Assembly (NCBI RefSeq): GCF_030555055.1
Contig: NZ_JAMOAO010000001.1
Coordinates: forward strand, 2,170,001-2,234,000
Direction of reading: 5' to 3'
Source: Nocardiopsis sp. YSL2
Lineage (GTDB): Bacteria > Actinomycetota > Actinomycetes > Streptosporangiales > Streptosporangiaceae
DNA: 64,000 nucleotides
Shown in pieces: positions 1-8,480 of the stretch. Below the pieces are notes generated by a model that worked only from the letters and a program-made list of their open reading frames with translations, searched no databases and was not told the DNA's origin. The position numbers and the translations under genes are program-made. Within the stretch, counting starts at the first letter, position 1; each line of letters starts with the position of its first letter.

Positions 1-321
1 CTGCTGGTCGCGATCCTCCTGCTGGTCCTCGGTGTGGTGAGCGCACGCGGCAGGCAGAACGCCTCCCAGCGGACACCCGCACCCGTCCACGGCGGCCCCG
101 GAGGGTACGGCCCGCAGCCGGGCCGGGCACCGGACCACGGATACGCCGCGCAGCAGCCGTATCCCGGACTCCAGGGGCACTACGGGCAGCATGTCCCCCA
201 GGGCCCTGGGGGACCCCAGCAGCCGCAGCAACCTCAGCAGGGCAGCCCCACTGGACCGCGGAACCCCTACCAGCAGCCGCCGCAGCGCCCCGACGGCCCC
301 CAGCAGCCGCCCACGGATTAG
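1..321 (+). CDS. C-terminal end of a membrane protein with Pro/Gln-rich tail (5' truncated)
   Basis: The reading frame is open from the first base to a TAG at 319-321, so only the last 106 residues are in the window. It begins inside a hydrophobic stretch (LLVAILLLVLGVV) that looks like the end of a transmembrane helix. A basic residue cluster follows, then a low-complexity tail rich in Gly, Pro, Gln and Tyr (repeated QQP and GPQ). Such tails are common on actinobacterial membrane proteins and do not identify a family. Function unknown. Confidence 0.6.
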   Translation: MLVAILLLVLGVVSARGRQNASQRTPAPVHGGPGGYGPQPGRAPDHGYAAQQPYPGLQGHYGQHVPQGPGGPQQPQQPQQGSPTGPRNPYQQPPQRPDGPQQPPTD

Positions 322-421
322 GCCGCGTTCTCCGTGGAGCACGACCGGACCGAGCGTCGCCCATCGCCGTGCGGGAGAGGGGACCGGCGACCGCTCGCTC
401 ACCCCAAGCCCGCACGGCCCG

Positions 422-592
422 CCCTAGGACGTGTTCCGTGGATGCCGCCCGTCGCGAGCGGCGTTCCGGTGCGGCCGTCGCAAGGCCGAAGAAGAAGGCA
501 TCCCGGTGTGGCTGTCGACTGATGAGAACGCAGCGGGAGTCGTACTGGGGCGCCGCGCAGCAGGGTGAGTATCCGCGGAACACGCCCTAGGG
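422..592. repeat. CTAG-bounded inverted-repeat element (MITE-like)
   Basis: The two ends, 422-445 and 569-592, are inverted copies of one another, matching at 21 of 24 positions. Each contains CTAG next to a CGTGTTCCG core. They enclose about 120 bp with no convincing gene. The right-hand CTAG supplies the TAG stop codon of the downstream minus-strand hydrolase. The layout resembles a small non-autonomous transposable element that targets CTAG, as some IS5-type elements do; that origin is inferred. Related ends occur at 28871-28911 and 38783-38801. Confidence 0.6.
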
Positions 593-1357
593 CTCGACCA
601 GGAACCCGGTCACGGCCTCGGCCAGAGCACGCCGGGCGGCGGGGTCGTCGATCGTGGCCGTCTCGTCTCCGGCCTGGTCGCCGTAGGCGCCGAACTGGGC
701 GTGGTTCATCCCGTCGATCTCCACCATGGCGGCCTCCTCGGGCAGGTGGTCCCGGTTGGCGTCGATGGTCGCCGGATCGGACAGCCCGTCCTCGCTGCCG
801 GCCACGGAGAGCACCCGCAGGTCGTCGCGGTCGGACAGCCCGGCGCCCTCGGTGGCGTAGGCGCCCCACAGCACCACCCCGGCCAGGGGGAAGGCCGGAT
901 CGTCACCGGCGTGGGCGGCGGCCATCGCCCCTCCCAGCGAGTGCCCGCCCAGGTACCAGCGCTCCACGCCCCCGCCGTGCTCGGCCACGGCGGCGTCGGC
1001 GCGGTCGGGGTCCAGGACCGCCAGGCGGAGCGGCATACGGGGGATCACGACGGTGACGCCGGCCGCCTGGACGACGGGTGCCCATGAGGCGGCGTAGGCG
1101 TCGGCCTCCACGCGGGCCCCGGGATAGAACACCACCCCGGTGCCGGAGGCGGCGTCCTCGGGTTCCAGGACGACGGCGTCGTCGGCGGCCTCGATCCGCA
1201 CTCCCGGCAGGGCGCGGGCCCCGGCCAGGGCGTCGGCCTCGGCCCTGTAGGGGGTCGCGAGCCAGACCGCGGACGCCGCGGCGACGAGCACGACGAGGGC
1301 TGCGGCCACCGCGAGGACCGTGACGAGGACCCGGCGGCGGCCGGTCCCGCGGCTCAT
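587..1357 (-). CDS. Alpha/beta hydrolase, membrane-anchored or secreted
   Basis: 256 residues from the ATG at 1357. A basic N-terminus (MSRGTGRRR) is followed by a long hydrophobic segment at about residues 10-33, which acts as a signal anchor or signal peptide. The nucleophile elbow GGHSLGG and a late GMNHAQFG histidine region fit the serine hydrolase alpha/beta fold, and the spacing suits the 'alpha/beta hydrolase family 5' (dienelactone-hydrolase-like) group. The open frame extends further upstream, but that part has low-quality composition; the chosen start sits directly before the signal segment. Its TAG stop lies in the CTAG end of the repeat element at 422-592. Substrate unknown. Confidence 0.75.
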   Translation of the reverse strand: MSRGTGRRRVLVTVLAVAAALVVLVAAASAVWLATPYRAEADALAGARALPGVRIEAADDAVVLEPEDAASGTGVVFYPGARVEADAYAASWAPVVQAAGVTVVIPRMPLRLAVLDPDRADAAVAEHGGGVERWYLGGHSLGGAMAAAHAGDDPAFPLAGVVLWGAYATEGAGLSDRDDLRVLSVAGSEDGLSDPATIDANRDHLPEEAAMVEIDGMNHAQFGAYGDQAGDETATIDDPAARRALAEAVTGFLVEP

Positions 1358-1412
1358 CGGGACGTTCCCGTCGCGGCGGCGGGACGGGTGTGGACCAGCG
1401 AGTGGCGCCACA

Positions 1413-1833
1413 TCAGCAGGCGGCGCACGCGGAAGCCGGGCCCCACGCGGCCAGGCTCGTGGCCAGATCGGCCCAGCCCTCTTCCCGGTAGGGGCCGAGC
1501 ACGGCCGGGGTGCCTCCGGGAGCGAGGGCACCCGCCAGGCGTTCCAGGGCAGGGGCGAGCGCGATCATGTCGGCCGACGCGCCGACGGCGTCCACCACCA
1601 GGCCACGTTCCGCCAGGCCCTGGAAGGACTACGCACGTAGCGCGTCCGTCGAGGGTGGCGCCCCTCCCCCGCGCAACCCCCGGGGGACGTTGGCGGGCGA
1701 CGGGCGGACCCGTCACCGCACCCGACGTCGCGGTGGTGCACTGTGCGGGGATCCGGCGGAGGAGGTGACCGTGGTAGTGACTGCTGTGGTCCCAGGAGAC
1801 GTCGATGGGGCTCTGGGAAAGGAACCGGCTCAT
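1413..1833 (-). pseudogene. Decayed class I SAM-dependent methyltransferase
   Basis: Three pieces of one methyltransferase lie in order in three different frames. The N-terminus begins at ATG 1833 (MSRFLSQSPIDVSWDH, then SHYHGHLL). The SAM-binding motif DVGCGDG is at about 1709-1729. The C-terminal core, from about 1622 to 1413, contains VVDAVG, ADMIALAPALERLAGAL, PGGTPAVLGPYRE and DLATSLAAW, typical of methyltransferase type 11 proteins. At least two frameshifts separate the pieces and the C-terminus is cut short. The start lies only 12 nt after the STAS gene stop on the same strand. No functional product is expected. Confidence 0.6.
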
Positions 1834-1844
1834 GCGACCGGAGG

Positions 1845-2216
1845 CTATCCGGCCTGGCGCTTGGCCTCCAGCGCGTCCATCGCCGCGACGGCGGTGGCCA
1901 CGGTCTGGTGGACCGGAACCTGTCGGTGCAGGCCGACCAGGCGGACGACCTTGGTGACGCGTTCGTTGAGCGCGGCCAACGCCAGGGAACCGTGCAGCTC
2001 ACGCACGGTGCGGTAGGCGTTGATGACGACGTTCAGACCGCTCGAATCCATGAAGTCCAGTTCGGACAGGTCCAGGATCAGCCACGGTCCGTGGTCGTCG
2101 ATCGCGGACTGGATGTGTTCCTGGAGGTCGGCGGCGGTCGCGATGTCGAGTTCTCCGGCGATCGCGACGATCACGCTGTGGCTTTCGACCCGCGTGCTCA
2201 GCCCAAGCCTGTGCAC
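1845..2216 (-). CDS. STAS-domain anti-sigma factor antagonist (SpoIIAA/RsbV-like)
   Basis: 123 residues forming one STAS domain. Visible are the N-terminal strand VIVAIAGELD, the helix TAADLQEHIQSAI, and LDLSELDFMDSSGLNVV, in which the Ser of DSSG is the usual phosphorylation site for a cognate anti-sigma kinase. Such proteins bind an anti-sigma factor and free its sigma factor. The GTG at 2216 is preferred because GGGAGGAG lies 5-6 nt upstream; a GTG at 2237 is possible but lacks a ribosome site. No anti-sigma kinase or sigma gene is adjacent, so the partners are unknown. A long leader with two hairpins precedes it (2298-2347). Confidence 0.85.
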   Translation of the reverse strand: MHRLGLSTRVESHSVIVAIAGELDIATAADLQEHIQSAIDDHGPWLILDLSELDFMDSSGLNVVINAYRTVRELHGSLALAALNERVTKVVRLVGLHRQVPVHQTVATAVAAMDALEAKRQAG

Positions 2217-2297
2217 GTTCACTCCTCCCGGCCCCACGTTGTGATGGTGAGGGGTCCCTTCGGTTCACCATACGCAGACCGACGAACGTCGGCCACC

Positions 2298-2347
2298 GGT
2301 CCGGCAGCACTCCCACAGTGCCGGACCTCGAAGGCTCGCGTTCGAGG
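2298..2347 (-). promoter_or_regulatory. Two hairpins in the leader of the STAS gene, with a -10-like box upstream
   Basis: GGTCCGGCA at 2298-2306 pairs with TGCCGGACC at 2319-2327, and CCTCGAA at 2326-2332 pairs with TTCGAGG at 2341-2347. The two can only form as overlapping alternatives at 2326-2327. On the minus strand a TATACC box lies at 2373-2378, which would give a leader of roughly 150 nt including both hairpins. The rest of 2217-2512 is less GC-rich than its surroundings and shows no gene. Confidence 0.3.
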
Positions 2348-2512
2348 GTCAGGTCAGTCGTTGGACACACACGGTATAAGCGAACTGCCCTCGAGGAAAT
2401 GGCATCTCGAAAGAAAATTTCGCCTCGGAGGCACGAACCCCCTCCGAATAGCCCGTCATTCCCCCTTGACCGTGGGTTATTTCACGACATCACGCCCATC
2501 CGGATCACACTT

Positions 2513-3580
2513 TCAACGACCATTGTCGCGATGAACATCGCCACGGTCACCGGCCGTGCCCTCGCCCCCCGTGTCGTCACCACGGGTGAAGGCGTCGAGG
2601 AGCCGGTCGGCCGCCAGGGTCGCCGTCGTCTCCCCCGAACGCACGTCCGCCTCCAGGCCCGGAGTGAGTCCGCTCACGCGCGGATCGCGCAGGAAGGTGT
2701 CCATGAGCCGGTCGCGCACCTGGTCCCACATCCAGCTGACCCGCTGGCGCGCGCGCCGGTCCGCCAGCCCGCCGTCGCCCTCCAGCACCTTGCGGTGCTC
2801 CCCGACGGCGTCCCAGACCTCGTCCAGACCGTCCCCGGTCAGGCCGCTGCAGGTGAGCACCGGCGGCCGCCACTGCGGATGCACCGGTTGGAGCAGCCGC
2901 AGCGCACGGGACAGCTCCCGGGCGGCCCTGCGGGCGTCGTCGGCGTGCGGACCGTCGGCCTTGTTGACCGCCACCACGTCCACCAGTTCCAGCACGCCCT
3001 TCTTGATGCCCTGGAGCTGGTCCCCGGTCCGTGCCAGGGTCAGGAACAGGAAGCAGTCGACCATCGCGGCGACCGTCACCTCGGACTGGCCCACCCCCAC
3101 GGTCTCCACGAGCACCACGTCGAAACCGGCCGCCTCCATCAGCAGCATGGTCTCCCTGGTGGCACGGGCGACCCCGCCGAGCGTGCCCGCCGTGGGCGAG
3201 GGCCGGATGAACGCGCGGGGGTCCACGGCCAGGCGGGCCATCCGGGTCTTGTCCCCCAGAATGCTCCCGCCGGTGCGGGTCGAGGACGGGTCCACCGCCA
3301 GCACCGCCACCCGGTGCCCGGCCCCGGTCAGCCGACTGCCCAGGGTGTCGATGAACGTGGACTTGCCCACGCCCGGAACACCCGTGATCCCGACCCGCCG
3401 CGCATGGCCCGTGTACGGCAGCAGGCGGACCAGCAGTTCCTGCGCGGCCCGCGCGTGGTCGGCCCGGCGGGACTCCACCAGGGTGATCGCCCGGGCCAGA
3501 GTGGGCCGGTGACCGGCCAGGACGCCCTCGGCCAGGGCGTCGACGTCCACCGGCCGCCCGCGTCGGCGCACCGAGGTCAC
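2513..3580 (-). CDS. meaB: Methylmalonyl-CoA mutase-associated GTPase MeaB
   Basis: 355 residues. A G3E-type P-loop GTPase (ArgK/MeaB) with Walker A GVPGVGKST, switch region DPSS, the Mg-binding region VETVGVGQSE and the base-recognition motif NKAD. MeaB gates delivery of adenosylcobalamin to methylmalonyl-CoA mutase and protects that enzyme during turnover. GTG 3580 is chosen because AAGGGGAG sits 7 nt upstream and it lies 4 nt past the mutB stop; an alternative GTG at 3610 would overlap mutB. It is the last gene of the mutA-mutB-meaB operon. The C-terminus carries a Gly/Asp-rich tail beyond the usual dimerisation helix. Confidence 0.93.
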   Translation of the reverse strand: MTSVRRRGRPVDVDALAEGVLAGHRPTLARAITLVESRRADHARAAQELLVRLLPYTGHARRVGITGVPGVGKSTFIDTLGSRLTGAGHRVAVLAVDPSSTRTGGSILGDKTRMARLAVDPRAFIRPSPTAGTLGGVARATRETMLLMEAAGFDVVLVETVGVGQSEVTVAAMVDCFLFLTLARTGDQLQGIKKGVLELVDVVAVNKADGPHADDARRAARELSRALRLLQPVHPQWRPPVLTCSGLTGDGLDEVWDAVGEHRKVLEGDGGLADRRARQRVSWMWDQVRDRLMDTFLRDPRVSGLTPGLEADVRSGETTATLAADRLLDAFTRGDDTGGEGTAGDRGDVHRDNGR

Positions 3581-3584
3581 GTGC

Positions 3585-5867
3585 TCACTCCCCTTCCTGC
3601 GGCCCGTCACCGGCCAGACGCTCCTCCAGCTGGTCGAGCAGGTCGATGGCGGCCTCGGCGATCACCGTGCCGGGCGGGAAGATCGCCGCCGCACCCGCCC
3701 GCCGCAGGGCCTCGAAGTCGGCCGGGGGGATCACTCCGCCCACCACGATCATGATGTCGCCGCGCCCGAGCGCGGCCAGCTCCTCACGCAACGCGGGCAC
3801 CAGCGTCAGGTGCCCGGCCGCGAGCGAGGACACCCCGACCACGTGCACGTCCGACTCCACCGCCTGGGCGGCGACCTCGGCCGGGGTCTGGAACAGCGGA
3901 CCCACGTCCACGTCGAACCCCAGGTCCGCGAACGCCGTCGCGATCACCTTCTGCCCCCGGTCGTGCCCGTCCTGGCCCATCTTCGCCACCAGGATCCGCG
4001 GCCGGCGCCCCTCGTTCTCGGCGAAGGCGTCGACCCGGGCGGCCACCCGCTCCATCACTCCGGCCGTGTCCGCGCCCGAGGACGCCTCGTCCCGGTACAC
4101 GCCCTGGATCGTCCGGATCTGGCCCGCGTGCCGACCGAAGACCCTCTCCATCGCATCGGAGATCTCCCCCACCGTCGCCTTGGCCCGGGCCGCGTCGACC
4201 GCCGCCGCCAGCAGGTTGTTCGACAGGGCCGCGTCCGCGGTCGACTCGCCCTCCGCCGCGGCCGAGAGCGCGTCCAGGGCCGCCCGCACGCGCGGCTCGT
4301 CGCGTTCGGCGCGCAGCCGTGCCAGCTTCTCCAACTGTTCGGCGCGCACCTTGGAGTTGTCGACCTTGAGCACGTCGATCTCGTCATGGGTGTCGGGCCG
4401 GTACTTGTTCACACCGATCACCGGCTGGCGCCCCGAGTCGATCCGCGCCTGGGTGCGGGCCGCCGCCTCCTCGATGCGCATCTTGGGCAGGCCCGCCTCG
4501 ATCGCGGCGGCCATCCCGCCCGCCTTCTCCACCTCCTGGATGTGCTCCCACGCCTTGGCCGCGAGCTCCTGTGTCAGGCGCTCCACGTAGAAGCTCCCGC
4601 CCCACGGATCGGCGACCCGGGTCGTACCCGACTCCTGCTGGAGCAGCAGCTGGGTGTTGCGGGCGATGCGGGCGGAGAAGTCGGTGGGCAGCGCCAGGGC
4701 CTCGTCCAGGGCGTTGGTGTGCAGCGACTGGGTGTGGCCCTGGGTGGCGGCCATCGCCTCCACGCACGTGCGCGCCACGTTGTTGAACACGTCCTGGGCG
4801 GTCAGCGACCACCCCGAGGTCTGCGAGTGCGTACGCAGGCTCAGAGACTTGTCCCGGCCCGCCCCCAGGTCCTTGACCAGGCGCGCCCACAGCAGCCGGG
4901 CCGCGCGCAGCTTGGCGACCTCCATGAAGAAGTTCATCCCGATCGCCCAGAAGAACGACAGCCGGGGCGCGAAGGTGTCCACGTCCAGCCCCGACCGCTG
5001 CCCGGCGCGGATGTACTCCACCCCGTCGGCCAGGGTGTAGGCCAGCTCCAGGTCGGCCGTGGCCCCGGCCTCCTGCATGTGGTAGCCCGAGATCGAGATC
5101 GAGTTGAACCGCGGCATCCGCTGGGAGGTGTAGGCGAAGATGTCGGAGATGATCCGCATCGAGGGGCCCGGCGGGTAGATGTAGGTGTTGCGGACCATGA
5201 ACTCCTTGAGGATGTCGTTCTGGATGGTCCCCGACAGCTGTTCCGGCGCCACCCCCTGCTCCTCGGCGGCCACGATGTACAGCGCCAGGACCGGCAGCAC
5301 CGCGCCGTTCATGGTCATGGACACGCTCATCCGGTCCAGCGGGATCCCGTCGAAGAGCTGGCGCATGTCGTAGATGGAGTCGATGGCCACCCCGGCCATG
5401 CCCACGTCGCCGGCCACCCGGGGGTGGTCGGAGTCATAGCCGCGGTGGGTGGCCAGGTCGAAGGCGACCGAGAGGCCCTTCTGGCCCGCGGCGAGGTTGC
5501 GCCGGTAGAAGGCGTTGGACTCCTGGGCGGTGGAGAACCCGGCGTACTGGCGGATGGTCCAGGGCTGGCTGGCGTACATGGCGGGGTAGGGGCCGCGCAG
5601 GTAGGGCGGCAGCCCGGGCAGCCCGTAGACGAAGTCCAGACCCTCGCGGTCGGCGGCGGTGTAGAGCGGCCGCACGCCGATGCCCTCGGGGGTCTCCCAT
5701 TCCAGGGCGTCGGCGGCCTTGCCGGTATCGGCCTCCACCCCCGCCCGCCACTCGGCCGCCTTGGCGGCGTCGGCGGTGTCCCGGTCTGTGGCGGGTGCGG
5801 GCGGGTCGGCCTCGACGGTGGAGAAATCAGGGATCGCCCCGGACTCGGGTCGGTGGTCCTGGGTCAT
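3585..5867 (-). CDS. mutB: Methylmalonyl-CoA mutase large (alpha, catalytic) subunit
   Basis: 760 residues, normal for the family. Converts methylmalonyl-CoA and succinyl-CoA into each other with adenosylcobalamin, linking propionyl-CoA and branched-chain catabolism to the TCA cycle and polyketide extender supply. The N-terminal TIM barrel holds the substrate-binding region (YATFST is here [26 protein letters not shown]). The C-terminal B12 domain has the DxHxxG motif at residues 633-638 (DGHDRG), whose His635 would be the lower cobalt ligand. The start ATG overlaps the mutA stop by ATGA, so translation is probably coupled. Confidence 0.97.
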   Translation of the reverse strand: MTQDHRPESGAIPDFSTVEADPPAPATDRDTADAAKAAEWRAGVEADTGKAADALEWETPEGIGVRPLYTAADREGLDFVYGLPGLPPYLRGPYPAMYASQPWTIRQYAGFSTAQESNAFYRRNLAAGQKGLSVAFDLATHRGYDSDHPRVAGDVGMAGVAIDSIYDMRQLFDGIPLDRMSVSMTMNGAVLPVLALYIVAAEEQGVAPEQLSGTIQNDILKEFMVRNTYIYPPGPSMRIISDIFAYTSQRMPRFNSISISGYHMQEAGATADLELAYTLADGVEYIRAGQRSGLDVDTFAPRLSFFWAIGMNFFMEVAKLRAARLLWARLVKDLGAGRDKSLSLRTHSQTSGWSLTAQDVFNNVARTCVEAMAATQGHTQSLHTNALDEALALPTDFSARIARNTQLLLQQESGTTRVADPWGGSFYVERLTQELAAKAWEHIQEVEKAGGMAAAIEAGLPKMRIEEAAARTQARIDSGRQPVIGVNKYRPDTHDEIDVLKVDNSKVRAEQLEKLARLRAERDEPRVRAALDALSAAAEGESTADAALSNNLLAAAVDAARAKATVGEISDAMERVFGRHAGQIRTIQGVYRDEASSGADTAGVMERVAARVDAFAENEGRRPRILVAKMGQDGHDRGQKVIATAFADLGFDVDVGPLFQTPAEVAAQAVESDVHVVGVSSLAAGHLTLVPALREELAALGRGDIMIVVGGVIPPADFEALRRAGAAAIFPPGTVIAEAAIDLLDQLEERLAGDGPQEGE

Positions 5868-7816
5868 GAGCTCGCCCTCTCGGTGAGTCGGGTGCCGGGG
5901 TCGGTGAGCATCACGTCCGCCAGGTCGCTCAGCAGCGCGACGGCGTCGCAGCCCCGGTGGGCGAAGGCGTCCACCCCCGCCTCCCGGTAGGCGTCACGGG
6001 GCGCACCGGCCAGGAGCACCCGGCGGGCGCCCGCGCCCTTGAGCGCGCGCGCGACCGTTTCGGCCTGGTCGGCGTAGACCGCGTCCGAGGAGCAGATCGC
6101 CGCGATACGGCTGCCCGAGGCGGCAAACGCCTCCGCGACCGCCTCGGCCCCCTCCAGCGGTCCCGGCTCGTGCGCCGCGATACCCCCGGCCGCCAACAGG
6201 TTCGTGGCGAAGGAGGCCCGCGCGGTGTGGGCCGCGACCGGACCCAGCGTGGCCAGGAACACCGTCGGCCGGTGGCCGGTGTCGCCCGCCTGGGCGTCGG
6301 CCCGGTCGCGCAGCTCCTCGAAGTCCTGGGCATAGCGCCGCACCGCGAATCCGCGCGGAGGCCGCTGCGCGGGGTCGGCGGGGCGCAGCAGCGGCACCTC
6401 GTCCAGGTGCGGGAACTCGCTCACCCCGGTCACGGGGGCGCGGCGGTGCGCCAGGTCCTTCCGGCGCCGCTCCCACACCCCGTCCACGCGCTCGGCCAGC
6501 AGCCCGGAGCCGATCGCCCCGGCCGCACCGCCCGCGCCCTCCACCTCCTGGAAGAACGCCCAGCCCGCCCGGTACAGCTCGCCGGTCAGCGACTCGACGT
6601 AGAAGGACCCCCCGGCCGGGTCGATGACCTGCGCCAGGTGTGCCTCCTCCACCAGCAGCGACTGGGTGTTGCGCGCGATCCGGCGCGCGAAGTCGTCGGG
6701 CAGCCCCACGGCGGAGTCGAAGGGCGCCACGGTCACCGCGTCGGCCCCGCCCACACCGGCGGCGAAGCACGCCACGGTGGTGCGCAGCATGTTCACGTGC
6801 GCGTCACGGCGCGTCATCATCGCCGCCGACGTGGCCGCGTGCAGCCGCATCGTGCGGTGCTCGGCCGCCACACCGCAGGTGTGCAGTACCTGGTTCCACA
6901 TCCCGCGCACGGCGCGCAGCTTGGCGATCACACTGAACTGGTCGGCGTTGGCGGCCAGCCGGAACTCGATCCGCCGGGCCGCCTCGGCCAGATCCAGTCC
7001 GGCCCCGTGCAGGGCCCGCAGATAGGCGGTCCCGGCGGCGATGGCGAAGCCGATCTCCTGGGCCTCGGAACCCCCCGCGTCGTGGACCAGGGTGCCGTCG
7101 GCGACCACCAGCCCCAATCCGGGGCGGCCCTGCGCGCACTCGACCGCGAAACGGGCCGGGTCGGCCAGGTCGGGCCCCTCCCCGGCACGGGCGGCGGTGG
7201 TCAGGGGGTCGATGCCCAGGTGCGAGATGACGCGCCCGTCCGGGACCCCGGCGTCGGCGTGCGCGCCCAGCAGTGCCTCGGCCGCTTCGGCGTAGTCCGC
7301 GCCCGCGTCCAGCACCACGGGGGCCAGGTCGAGGTGGACGTCGGTCAGGGCCTCACCCAGTGCGGTCGCGGGCAGGGCCCGCGCAGACGCGCCGTCGGCG
7401 GGAGCCCGCGCGGAGCCCACCGCGATCCACAGCGAGGACACGCCGTTCATCAGGTCGTCGTGCAGGCGGCGCCGCAGGACGGCGGGGTCGGTGTCGGTGT
7501 GGCGGGCGCGCACGTCCCACCCGTCGCGGGCGTGCCCGCCGGGCCGGTAGCCGCGCAGGAAGGGGGCCTGACCTGGCAGGCCCGGGTCCGTGCCGGGCGA
7601 GGCCGCGGTGTAGAGGGGGGCGATGTCGAAGCCGTCGTAGGTGGGTGCGGCCAGGACGGACTCGGGTTCCTCCGCGAGCCGTTCCTCGGCGATCCCGCTC
7701 TTGCGCAGCACCCCGGCCACGAGTGCGCGCCACTGTTCGTAGGAGGGCTCGGGGAATCCCTCGGCCCAGTTGGGACCGGCCGCGGCTCCGCCGGCTCCGC
7801 TCTCAGGAACGTCCAT
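5864..7816 (-). CDS. mutA: Methylmalonyl-CoA mutase small (beta) subunit
   Basis: 650 residues, homologous to the large subunit ([32 protein letters not shown]) but without the DxHxxG cobalamin motif in its C-terminal domain, as expected for the non-catalytic subunit. The start is placed at ATG 7816 (MDVPESG), where the family-like sequence begins. No Shine-Dalgarno is visible there. A TACCAT box ends 8 nt upstream of the ATG (7825-7830), so a leaderless transcript is plausible; an in-frame GTG further upstream cannot be excluded. First gene of the operon, overlapping mutB by 4 nt. Confidence 0.95.
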   Translation of the reverse strand: MDVPESGAGGAAAGPNWAEGFPEPSYEQWRALVAGVLRKSGIAEERLAEEPESVLAAPTYDGFDIAPLYTAASPGTDPGLPGQAPFLRGYRPGGHARDGWDVRARHTDTDPAVLRRRLHDDLMNGVSSLWIAVGSARAPADGASARALPATALGEALTDVHLDLAPVVLDAGADYAEAAEALLGAHADAGVPDGRVISHLGIDPLTTAARAGEGPDLADPARFAVECAQGRPGLGLVVADGTLVHDAGGSEAQEIGFAIAAGTAYLRALHGAGLDLAEAARRIEFRLAANADQFSVIAKLRAVRGMWNQVLHTCGVAAEHRTMRLHAATSAAMMTRRDAHVNMLRTTVACFAAGVGGADAVTVAPFDSAVGLPDDFARRIARNTQSLLVEEAHLAQVIDPAGGSFYVESLTGELYRAGWAFFQEVEGAGGAAGAIGSGLLAERVDGVWERRRKDLAHRRAPVTGVSEFPHLDEVPLLRPADPAQRPPRGFAVRRYAQDFEELRDRADAQAGDTGHRPTVFLATLGPVAAHTARASFATNLLAAGGIAAHEPGPLEGAEAVAEAFAASGSRIAAICSSDAVYADQAETVARALKGAGARRVLLAGAPRDAYREAGVDAFAHRGCDAVALLSDLADVMLTDPGTRLTERASS

Positions 7817-7960
7817 ACTTCGAGATGGTAGAGAATCGCGTTCGGTCACGGGTGGCCGGGGTGTGGTGCGACGCACCCTGATCCGCCGCCGTTTCCCCTC
7901 GTGCCCGAGGAAGCCGGTGACTCGAACGCCTCGTCCCGGCCGCCGTGTCGCCCCGGGCCC

Positions 7961-7988
7961 GGGGAGCGGGCGGGACGGCCCGCTCCCC
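7961..7988 (-). terminator. Hairpin terminator after the SapA-like gene
   Basis: GGGGAGCGGGC at 7961-7971 pairs perfectly with GCCCGCTCCCC at 7978-7988 around a 6-nt loop. It lies 33 nt beyond the SapA-like stop and has no T-tract. It would close the minus-strand secretion locus and separate it from mutA. The remainder of 7817-8020 shows no gene. Confidence 0.55.
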
Positions 7989-8020
7989 GCGCGCCACGGC
8001 GCGTCGCCGCGCAGGACGCC

Positions 8021-8467
8021 CTAACTGCAGTTGGTGCCGGTGCGCACGACCCACTCGTTGCCGATCTGGCCGCCCCAGTCCACGCACGTGCCCGCCGCCG
8101 GGAGGTAGACCGGGCCCGCGTACTGCGTGAAGTCGCCCTTGTCGGTCTGCCACGACGTGCCGTCGCTGGTCTTGAGCGCCGCGTGCATGTTCATCCCGGC
8201 GCCGGTGCTGTCCCGCACCACGACCACGCAGTTCTTGCCGGACGAGGAGTTGTAGGTGAGAAAGATGGTGCCGCCGCTGATCGGGGCCTCGTTGACCTTC
8301 GAGTACCCGCTGCCGCACTGACCGCCGTAGGAGGCCGCGGACACCGGCTCGGGATCGGCCACGACCACGAGAAGGGCCAGGCTCAGCGCCAGGCCGAGCG
8401 CCGGGACGATCCTGGTCGGGGCCCGGTGCGCGGAGGTCCTCAGCATGTCAGTCCTGTTCGTGTTCAT
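8021..8467 (-). CDS. SapA-like spore-associated secreted protein
   Basis: 148 residues. A Sec-type signal peptide (basic start; hydrophobic core IVPALGLALSLALLVVVA; cleavage likely near VSAAS) is followed by a compact domain with SYGGQCGSGY, GGTIFLTYNSSSGKNCVVVVRDS and a C-terminal CVDWGG...GTNCS. This pattern matches Streptomyces spore-associated protein A, a small extracytoplasmic protein of unknown biochemical role. Four Cys residues in the mature part suggest disulfides. It starts 13 nt after the kinase stop and is probably cotranscribed, so it may be a client of the upstream secretion genes; that is inference. Confidence 0.75.
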   Translation of the reverse strand: MNTNRTDMLRTSAHRAPTRIVPALGLALSLALLVVVADPEPVSAASYGGQCGSGYSKVNEAPISGGTIFLTYNSSSGKNCVVVVRDSTGAGMNMHAALKTSDGTSWQTDKGDFTQYAGPVYLPAAGTCVDWGGQIGNEWVVRTGTNCS

Positions 8468-8480
8468 CGGTCGTCCGTCG

